Assembly: GCA_041651175.1 (NCBI GenBank)
Contig: JBAZJT010000035.1
Coordinates: forward strand, 1-12,760
Length of the DNA: 12,760 nt
Source: Elusimicrobiales bacterium
GTDB taxonomy: Bacteria > Elusimicrobiota > Elusimicrobia > Elusimicrobiales > Elusimicrobiaceae
Direction: 5' to 3'
Under the pieces are notes generated by a model. It was not told the DNA's origin, searched no databases, and saw nothing but the letters and a program-made list of their open reading frames with translations. Positions 12,401-12,760 of this stretch are shown here, in pieces. The position numbers and the translations under genes are program-made. The stretch's first letter is position 1. Each line of letters begins with the position of its first letter.

Positions 12401-12760
12401 ATGTCCCGCTGGTTACCCCGCTTTCCGCCAGTTGCGGGTTCGGATATGTTCCGGTTAAATCGCCCGCCGCAGCCGTTGTCGTGTAGACGCCATTCGTAAC
12501 CGTCGCCGCGTTGCCGCTGATGGAACCGGCTATCATGTCCGAAAATGTCTGCGTCCCGCTCCAGGTATGCTCGCCGGACAGCGCGACGGCCAACGCAGGG
12601 TTCGGATAGTTCCCCGTCAAATCGCCGCCCGCCGCGCCGGTGGGCGCCGCGCCGGTGATGGTTACGCTCGTTACCGTGGTCACGCGGCCCTTTGCGTCCA
12701 CCGTAACCTGCGCCACCTCCGTCCCGCTGCCGTATGTCCCGCTGGTTACCCCGCTTTCCG
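120..12760 (-). CDS. Giant modular trimeric fibre / tail-fibre-like protein with C-terminal S74 autoprocessing chaperone (5' end outside window)
   Basis: The frame is open from the right edge to TGA at 120-122, at least 4,212 codons. Upstream of the GTG at 12714-12716 it continues in frame through a typical TSGTYGSGTE repeat, so that GTG is internal and the start is not in the window. Order of parts: six tracts of YPNP/DAKGR spacer modules alternate with four YadA-head-like blocks of NTAxGxxALxxNTTG repeats (residues 929-1205, 1518-1763, 2075-2296, 2423-3163). VGIGTTxP-type cassettes follow the heads. Two non-repetitive regions come next (about 3474-3684 and 3828-4089), then an S74 domain (4090-4198). 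Proteins ending in S74 are homotrimeric fibres whose chaperone folds the trimer and then cuts itself off; that is family knowledge. There is no C-terminal YadA-type membrane anchor, LPXTG signal or transmembrane segment in view. Inference: a surface or virion fibre for binding, very long and stalk-like. Phage versus cellular origin cannot be decided here. No frameshift or internal stop was found. Confidence 0.93.
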   Translation of the reverse strand, partial: ESGVTSGTYGSGTEVAQVTVDAKGRVTTVTSVTITGAAPTGAAGGDLTGNYPNPALAVALSGEHTWSGTQTFSDMIAGSISGNAATVTNGVYTTTAAAGDLTGTYPNPQLAESGVTSGTYGSGTEVAQVTVDAKGRVTTVTSVTITGAAPTGAAGGDLSGNYPNPAIADSHYSAPHTWSGTQTFSDTIAGSISGNAATVTNGVYTTTAAAGDLTGTYPNPQLAESGVTSGTYGSGTEVAQVTVDAKGRVTTVTSVTITGAAPTGAAGGDLTGNYPNPALAVALSGEHTWSGTQTFLDMIAGSISGNAATVTNGVYTTTAASGDLTGTYPNPELAATPVTSGSYGTSTEVAQFTVDAKGRIISATNVLIIGAAPTGSAAGDLTGTYPNPTLVTSQPSAHTWSALQTFANDSAYGAIATESGNGAGAFDKSQVVMSLNGTHPHAIKTRHDDNISANNAIDFFTWRPGDSAYTIATKHVMSLTGMGYVGVGTTDPSTALQVVGTVTATAFSGSGSELSGVILSGGLAAGELTGTYPNPTIADSHYSTEHTWSATQTFSDLIMGSITGNAATVTNGIYTTTAAAGDLTGTYPNPTLATSGVTSGTYGSGTEVAQVTVDAKGRVTMATNVTITGAAPTGAAGGDLMGNYPNPALAAELSGAHTWGGTQTFSETIAGSISGNAATVTNGIYTTTSAAGDLTGTYPNPTIADSHYSTEHTWSATQTFSNSIAGSITGNAATVTNGIYTTTAAAGDLTGTYPNPLLADNGVSAGTYGSGTKVAQVTVDAKGRVTMATNVTITGAAPTGAAGGDLMGNYPNPALAAELSGAHTWGGTQTFSETIAGSISGNAATVTNGIYTTTSAAGDLTGTYPNPALATSGVTSGTYGSGTEVAQVTVDAKGRVTMATNVTITGAAPTGAAAGDLTGTYPNPTLATTQTGAHTWSGSQTFTGAVNVTTSGQDVLISSYKPAGAMGNNIFIGGGGQSSSYTSGSDASFNSFFGMYAGNGNTTGAVNTASGYQALYGNTTGIFNTANGAAALYGNTTGSNNTAMGADTLQYNTTGGYNTAIGVYAMRGVSGQSAGSANTATGYSALANTTGSNNAAFGYAALNFNTTGSNNVAVGYGAMYGVSGQSTGGNNIAIGADALYYNTTGNYNTAVGNEAGRYYGAGTGQNATASNSVYLGYDARPAADAETNEIVIGYAVRGNGSNSVTLGNASITKTVLQGSVGIGTTAPTANALDVTGSGSNTGIRIAAGVPTNTTAALYNNGGSLYWSGSQVGGPPSGNAAGELTGTYPNPTLATAQGSAHTWSAAQTFSQSIIGSITGNAATVTNGIYTTTTAAGDLTGTYPNPTLATSGVTSGSYGNTTQVPQLTVDAKGRVTSATNVTISGAAPTGAAAGELTGTYPNPTIAAAHYSASHTWAGTQTFSNSIVGSITGNAATVTNGIYTTTTAAGDLTGTYPNPTLATSGVTSGSYGNTTQVPQLTVDAKGRVTSATNVTISGVAPSGAAAGDLTGTYPNPTLATTQTGAHTWSAAQTFSTAIRVTGYLNFYDAAYGTFIGNGAGAANQSDGADNVFLGYYAGVANTSGDYNTASGVTALRSNTTGGSNSAYGRQSLYYHDTGSYNTAIGGNAMFGVSGQSTGSYNTATGYSALAGNTTGADNAAVGYAALYANTTGNYNTAVGQQALYSNTTGSWNNAVGMYALEFNTTGSYNLALGHAAGMYYGTGSGQNATPSNSVYLGADARPAADAETNEIVIGYQARGNGSNSATLGNSSITKTVLYGPVGIGTTAPTANALDVTGSGSNTGVRIAAGVPTNTTAALYNNGGALYWNGSAVSGAPTGAAAGELAGTYPNPTLAATQSSAHTWGATQTFSNSIVGSITGNAATVTNGIYTTTSAAGDLTGTYPNPTLATSGVTSGTYGNGTQVAQVTVDAKGRVTSVTNVTVTGAAPTGAAAGELSGTYPNPTLATTQASAHTWSATQTFSNSIIGSITGNAATVTNGIYTTTSAAGDLTGTYPNPTLATSGVTSGSYGNTTQVAQLVVDAKGRITSATNVTISGVAPSGSAAGDLTGTYPNPTLATTQTGAHTWSGSQTFTGAVNVTTSGQDVLISSFKPTGAIGYNIFVGGGGQSSSFTSGSAGSYNSFFGATAGISATSGAFNTAFGYASLHGVTTGVGNIGVGAAALYYNATGSNNTAIGHYSMFGVSGQSSDNNTAVGSQALYSNTIGSNNTANGYQALFTNTTGGNNVAMGYLAGRYITSGGVNQTTANSVYMGYDTRAAADGDTNEIVIGYGAQGNGSNSATLGNASITKTVLQGSVGIGTINPSTALQVVGTVTATAFSGSGAGLTGVILSGGLAAGDLTGTYPNPTLATSGVTSGSYGNATQVAQLVVDAKGRITSATNVTISGAAPTGAAAGELTGTYPNPTLATAQGSAHTWSAAQTFSTAIAVTGYLNFYDAAYGTFIGNGAGAANQSGGTHNAFVGYQAGKTNTTGIRGSAFGYQALYTNSTGAGNAAYGYQALYTNDTGNNNTSVGSTALYSNTASNNTATGYEALLYNSSGASNTATGADAMKGVSGQSTGSNNTANGYQALYGNTTGAGNAAFGYQAGYTNTTGANNTVIGYGAGRGRSTGGSSVAVGYNSLYYNNGDNNTAVGTYALKGASGQSSNANTATGYGALENNTTGANNVANGYSALNSNTSGSANTAVGMYALFGVSGQSAGDSNTALGYGALYVNTGSANAALGRNALYSQSSASGNTAIGYSALQYVTTGGYNTALGYNAGMYYGTGTSQNLTPTNSVYLGYDARPAADAETNEIVIGYQGRGNGSNSVTLGNTSVTRAVISNLMNVNNAVYGIFLGYQAGNANASDGLYNTLIGYQAGLSNTTGDSNAAIGYRTLYYNTTGGNNTAFGNGALYGVSGQSSGDSNTALGVNTLLLNTGSYSTGVGSLALYNNTASYNTATGYQALKANTSGAYNTANGVNALVFNTTGGNNTAIGYAALYGVSGQSAGNYNVAFGASALNLNTGSQNTGVGGFVLYNNTANYNTASGYSALYYNTTGTMNTASGVNAMRGASGQSTGGYNSAFGAAALYSYTTGANNSALGYQALYSNTTGGNNTALGFDAGHFITSGAGNTAGSNSVYLGYDARPAADSESNEIVIGYQSRGNGSNSVTLGNSSITKTVLYGPVGIGTTAPAANALDVTGSGSNTGVRIAAGVPTNTTAALYNNGGSLYWNGSAVGGSPTGNAAGDLTGTYPNPTLATTQSGAHTWGATQTFSNSIAGSITGNAATVTNGIYTTTTAAGELSGTYPNPTIAAAHYSASHTWAGTQTFSNSIIGSITGNAATVTNGIYTTTTAAGDLTGTYPNPTLATSGVTSGSYGSGTQVGVFTVDAKGRITSAANTTITGAAPTGAAAGELTGTYPNPTIAAAHYSASHTWAGTQTFSNSIIGSITGNAATVTNGIYTTTTAAGELSGTYPNPTLAAAQGSAHTWSAAQTFSSNAYYPSGIWNSSGNVGIGSAAPLGRLDVAGAFYTSTGMIIMRAQDGSNEGAEITMTGAGSNNTFTFDNNAGDARIFWNDSSAHKMQVFNFGGGSSGMWVQGSVGIGSLSPRAQLDVVGTAYLGDTTVTNDRMEVNAGGSGDRYAYIDFHGDDTYSDWALRIIRENSGVNSNSSIQHRGTGGLYLTTSDAAPIYFQTTGSTRMTVASGGSVGIGTTAPTANALDVTGSGSNTGIRIAAGVPTNTTAALYNNGGALYWNGSAVGGAPTGAAAGELAGTYPNPTLATTQGSAHTWGATQTFSNSIIGSITGNAATVTNGIYTTTTAAGELSGTYPNPTLATTQGSAHTWSAAQTFSYSGVGLSVSSRAYIAQLGVGTANPAYALDVRSGYIFSDREIMSTGLGTGGQFRMVSGNYGAFWRNDGSNLYLLFTASGDQYGTWNSLRPFMVGLASGDVTMSHNVGIGGGLTLSQTNPSITSGGSYITIPYGIYVSGGTPYFANQAQFRGGIHNDSAAYLQIDGGTSGYSYFSGNVGIGSTSPAGLLDVANIMYTDTSNKRLIMRAVDGSSEGGEIYMSGAGSNVGFTLDNNTSNARIFWDSGTHYLQVNGDLYANNYYHNSDERLKTDISTSKGLSIIEKLRGVSFRWKANGERSDGVIAQELEKVMPEAVRSAKDGHKVVAYDVLFAPLIESIKELKAANDAQAEEIRKLRDRVNVLEGGKQAGPRSS
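447..452 (-). other. Predicted self-cleavage site (Asn4089 | Ser4090)
   Basis: The codons AAC (450-452) and TCG (447-449) encode Asn-Ser in the context YYHN-SDERLK. Cleavage N-terminal to the Ser of the SDxRxK motif is the known behaviour of S74/ICA proteins. The precise bond here is predicted by alignment of the motif by eye. Confidence 0.75.
450..1235 (-). other. Non-repetitive C-terminal region 2, with small domain copy B
   Basis: Residues 3828-4089 form the part of the fibre next to the chaperone. It has LGVGTANPAYALDV, an aromatic-rich stretch (GAFWRNDGSNLYLLF, GDQYGTWNSLRPFMVG), a NVGIGGGLTLSQTNPSITSG segment, and YGIYVSGGTPYFANQAQFRG. Copy B of the duplicated domain follows (about 480-710: NVGIGSTSPAGLLDV, EGGEIYMSGAGSN, NARIFWDSGTHYLQV). 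It ends at NGDLYANNYYHN, where cleavage is predicted. By position, this would be the distal tip of the mature fibre; a receptor-binding role is inferred. Confidence 0.72.
1236..1499 (-). repeat. Spacer tract VI (two YPNP motifs, no DAKGR)
   Basis: Two HTW-type modules have YPNP motifs near 1453 and 1293, both with TLATTQGSAHTW. A single GSITGNAATVTNGIYTTT lies between them. This is the last spacer before the C-terminal region. Confidence 0.87.
1500..1664 (-). repeat. VGIGTTAPTANALDV cassette, copy 4
   Basis: From residue 3685 it reads VGIGTTAPTANALDV, then GIRIAAGVPTNTTAALYNNG and ALYWNGSAVGG. Unlike the other three it does not follow a head block; it follows the first non-repetitive C-terminal region, so the cassette moves as an independent linker. 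Confidence 0.85.
1665..2297 (-). other. Non-repetitive region 1, with small domain copy A
   Basis: Residues 3474-3684 are mostly unique. After SSNAYYPSGIWNSSG comes copy A of a duplicated domain (2021-2252): NVGIGSAAPLGRLDV, EGAEITMTGAGSN, then DARIFWNDSS. A VGIGSLSPRAQLDV linker follows, then a segment with YAYIDFHGDDTYSDWALRII and GTGGLYLTTSDAAPIYFQTT, and a SVGIGTTAP restart. The Trp/Tyr/Asp content and beta-strand-like patterning suggest folded beta domains. Their position before the chaperone, where fibres usually carry receptor-binding parts, makes a binding role plausible, but no named family is recognised. Confidence 0.7.
2298..3062 (-). repeat. Spacer tract V (five YPNP motifs)
   Basis: YPNP motifs are near 3013, 2853, 2689, 2519 and 2351. 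Only one DAKGR unit is present (VGVFTVDAKGRITSAANTTI), so most modules here are the HTW type. Two of them carry TIAAAHYSASHTWAGTQTF and are near-identical in DNA (around 2456-2530 and 2790-2865); the same run recurs near 8490-8560 in tract II. Confidence 0.88.
3063..3227 (-). repeat. VGIGTTAPAANALDV cassette, copy 3
   Basis: From residue 3164 it reads VGIGTTAPAANALDV, then GVRIAAGVPTNTTAALYNNG and SLYWNGSAVGG. It differs from the other copies by Ala for Thr after TTAP. It joins head block 4 to tract V. Confidence 0.85.
3228..5450 (-). other. Head block 4: expanded double NTTG-repeat block (leader type B)
   Basis: Residues 2423-3163 form the largest head block, about 741 residues, made of two halves. 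The first (5450 to about 4246) starts with a type B leader (AVTGYLNFYDAAYGTFIGNG), and ends with its own closing cassette (TNEIVIGYQGRGNGSNSVT, NTSVTRAVISN). The second half starts at NLMNVNNAVYGIFLGYQAGN, a shortened leader, and ends with TNEIVIGYQSRGNGSNSVT and SITKTVLYGP. There are six SGQS variants (three per half), plus one degenerate form (ALYSQSSASGN). The first half lacks the VGIG cassette that follows every other closing motif, so the halves are fused directly. Tandem expansion of a head is the likely origin. Confidence 0.8.
5451..5711 (-). repeat. Spacer tract IV (two YPNP motifs)
   Basis: This short tract has YPNP motifs near 5673 and 5503 and one LVVDAKGRITSATNV unit. It ends with HTWSAAQTFSTAI, the same run that precedes head block 2, and leads into a type B leader. 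Confidence 0.88.
5712..5828 (-). repeat. VGIGTINPSTALQV cassette (second type)
   Basis: From residue 2297 it reads VGIGTINPSTALQVVGTVTA, then TAFSGSGAGLTGVILSGGL. It is a near-copy of the end of the unique island at 11190-11306, and differs in type from the TAPTANALDV cassettes that follow the other head blocks. It links head block 3 to tract IV. Confidence 0.85.
5829..6494 (-). other. Head block 3: NTTG repeats (leader type A)
   Basis: Residues 2075-2296 begin with the second copy of leader type A (VNVTTSGQDVLISSFKPTGA, then YNIFVGGGGQSSSFTSGS). Fewer NTTG repeats follow than in other blocks, with one GVSGQS variant. The closing cassette is diverged: DTRAAADGDTNEIVIGY replaces the DARPAADAETNEI form. 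It is the shortest head block, about 222 residues. Confidence 0.8.
6495..7262 (-). repeat. Spacer tract III (five YPNP motifs)
   Basis: YPNP motifs are near 7213, 7050, 6880, 6718 and 6547. Two DAKGR units differ from each other: one reads VTVDAKGRVTSVTNV, the other LVVDAKGRITSATNV. The tract ends with TQTGAHTWSGSQTF, the same run that precedes head block 1, and leads into a type A leader, just as there. Confidence 0.88.
7263..7427 (-). repeat. VGIGTTAPTANALDV cassette, copy 2
   Basis: This has the same architecture as the copy after head block 1: VGIGTTAPTANALDV, then GVRIAAGVPTNTTAALYNNG and ALYWNGSAVSG. It starts at residue 1764 and links head block 2 to tract III. A Val replaces Ile before RIAAG, shared with the copy at 3063-3227. 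Confidence 0.85.
7428..8165 (-). other. Head block 2: NTTG repeats (leader type B)
   Basis: Residues 1518-1763 start with leader type B (RVTGYLNFYDAAYGTFIGNG, then AGAANQSDG), quite unlike the type A leader. A series of NTAxGxxALxxNTTG repeats follows with one GVSGQS variant. The closing cassette has DARPAADAETNEIVIGY, RGNGSNSATLGN and SSITKTVLYGP. It is about 246 residues long and is followed by a VGIG cassette. Confidence 0.8.
8166..8936 (-). repeat. Spacer tract II (five YPNP motifs)
   Basis: This tract lies between cassette 1 and head block 2. Its YPNP motifs are near 8887, 8725, 8554, 8391 and 8218, and two DAKGR motifs occur, both in the variant VPQLTVDAKGRVTSATNV. Two successive units, around 8284-8430 and 8620-8770, are nearly identical in DNA, which indicates recent duplication. 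It ends with HTWSAAQTF leading straight into head block 2. Confidence 0.88.
8937..9101 (-). repeat. VGIGTTAPTANALDV cassette, copy 1
   Basis: Residues 1206-1260 read VGIGTTAPTANALDVTGSGS, then NTGIRIAAGVPTNTTAALYN and NGGSLYWSGSQVGG. Three other near-copies lie at 7263-7427, 3063-3227 and 1500-1664. The VGIGTxxPxxxLDV opening is a common linking motif in tail-fibre-like proteins. Here it joins a head block to the next spacer tract. This copy is slightly diverged at its end (WSGSQ rather than WNGSA). Confidence 0.85.
9102..9932 (-). other. Head block 1: YadA-head-like NTTG repeats (leader type A)
   Basis: Residues 929-1205 begin with leader type A (VNVTTSGQDVLISSYKPAGA, then NNIFIGGGGQSSSYTSGS). 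A run of roughly 16-residue repeats follows, of the form NTAxGxxALxxNTTGSN, with two longer variants containing GVSGQS. The block closes with SVYLGYDARPAADAETNEI, VIGYAVRGNGSNSVTLGN and SITKTVLQGS. Such Asn/Gly/Ala repeats match the left-handed beta-roll head of trimeric adhesins (YadA/Hep_Hag-like) and are also seen in S74 fibres. A trimeric beta-roll is inferred from the pattern. Confidence 0.8.
10207..10406 (-). repeat. 200-bp perfect direct repeat, copy 1 (partner 10705-10904)
   Basis: Base-by-base reading shows 10207-10406 identical to 10705-10904, offset 498 bp (166 codons), so the frame is kept. Matching continues past the ends with scattered differences (for example 10206 A versus 10704 G, and 10407 A versus 10905 G). 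It covers part of an HTW-type module and the AELSGAHTWGGTQTFSETI variant. Confidence 0.92.
10705..10904 (-). repeat. 200-bp perfect direct repeat, copy 2 (partner 10207-10406)
   Basis: This is the second copy of the pair above. It encodes the same MGNYPNPALAAELSGAHTWG stretch. The perfect DNA match, including silent positions, indicates recent duplication or gene conversion. Confidence 0.92.
11190..11540 (-). other. Unique island in tract I ending in a VGVGTTDPSTALQV cassette
   Basis: Residues about 393-509 break the repeat pattern. The first ~78 residues are non-repetitive and comparatively rich in His, Asp and Phe (for example SQVVMSLNGTHPHAIKTRHD and AIDFFTWRPGDSAYTI), which looks like a small folded domain. 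It is followed by GYVGVGTTDPSTALQVVG and TVTATAFSGSGSELSGVILS, a cassette that recurs after head block 3. No family is recognised for the unique part; an inserted binding or knob-like domain is only an inference. Confidence 0.7.
11799..12091 (-). repeat. 293-bp near-perfect direct repeat, copy 1 (partner 12468-12760)
   Basis: This matches 12468-12760 at an offset of 669 bp (223 codons, two module pairs) with one difference seen: A at 11872 versus G at 12541. That change gives Leu instead of Ser (FLDMIAG versus FSDMIAG). The match runs to the window edge, so it may extend further. Confidence 0.92.
12468..12760 (-). repeat. 293-bp near-perfect direct repeat, copy 2 (partner 11799-12091)
   Basis: This is the second copy, truncated by the window edge. 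A further partly overlapping unit at an offset of 336 bp (from about 11965 to 12301 onward) makes this end of the gene a tandem array of very similar 333-336 bp units. Confidence 0.92.

Larger units (their letters stand above)
9933..12760 (-). repeat. Spacer tract I: alternating YPNP-DAKGR and YPNP-HTW modules
   Basis: This tract runs from the window edge to about residue 928 and has 15 of the 34 YPNP motifs. Two module types mostly alternate. Type 1 reads GDLTGTYPNP, then SGVTSGTYGSGTEVAQ, TVDAKGRVT and TITGAAPTGAA. Type 2 reads GDLxGNYPNPALA, HTWSGTQTFS and GSISGNAATVTNGVYTTT. A type 1 plus type 2 pair is about 111-113 residues (333-339 bp). Modules here carry local signature variants (GGDL, NYPNPALA) that are rare or absent in later tracts, which suggests local duplication. 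The TVDAKGRVT motif is familiar from phage tail fibres. The tract is interrupted by a unique island at 11190-11540. Confidence 0.9.

Noticed and set aside
12714..12716. GTG as the translation start of the fibre gene
   Set aside because: The frame continues upstream to the window edge through an ordinary repeat (TSGTYGSGTE), and the same GTG occurs in the same place in other module copies. It is an internal Val.
8166..12760. CRISPR-like or regulatory direct-repeat array with about 335-bp period
   Set aside because: The repeats are in frame, coding and period-three, and have no short constant repeat with unique spacers. They are protein modules.

Overview
The window is almost entirely one very long minus-strand gene. 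Its reading frame is open from the right edge (12760) to a TGA stop at 120-122, giving about 4,212 codons in view. The true start lies outside the window, because the frame enters in the middle of a repeat module with no stop codon. Residue numbers below count the GTG codon at 12714-12716 as residue 1; this is a numbering aid, not a proposed start. The protein is a modular, low-complexity fibre rich in Gly, Thr, Asn, Ala and Ser. I saw no cysteine on reading it through. It ends in a Peptidase_S74 / intramolecular chaperone of endosialidase (ICA) domain, so the best reading is a giant self-processing homotrimeric fibre of the phage tail-fibre or tail-spike type, either on a phage or prophage or used by a bacterium as a surface fibre.

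Layout from N- to C-terminus (right to left): YPNP/DAKGR spacer tract I (12760-9933, with a unique island at 11540-11190); head block 1 (9932-9102); VGIG cassette; tract II (8936-8166); head block 2 (8165-7428); cassette; tract III (7262-6495); head block 3 (6494-5829); cassette; tract IV (5711-5451); head block 4 (5450-3228, much the largest); cassette; tract V (3062-2298); a non-repetitive region with the first copy of a small duplicated domain (2297-1665); cassette; tract VI (1499-1236); a second non-repetitive region with the second copy of that domain (1235-450); and the S74 chaperone (449-120). I count 34 YPNP motifs, 13 DAKGR motifs, 10 SGQS variant repeats and 5 copies of the head-closing TNEIVIG...GNGSNS cassette.

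The only other gene I can support is a fragment at the left edge: the last 30 codons of a plus-strand gene ending at 93-95, convergent with the fibre gene and separated from it by 24 bp.

The organism cannot be named. The DNA is GC-rich by eye, and codons suit a GC-rich bacterium or its phage. No RNA gene, IS element, CRISPR array, promoter or convincing terminator was seen. There is no stretch over 300 bp without a gene. The long plus-strand open frames opposite the fibre gene are shadows of its repetitive coding sequence.
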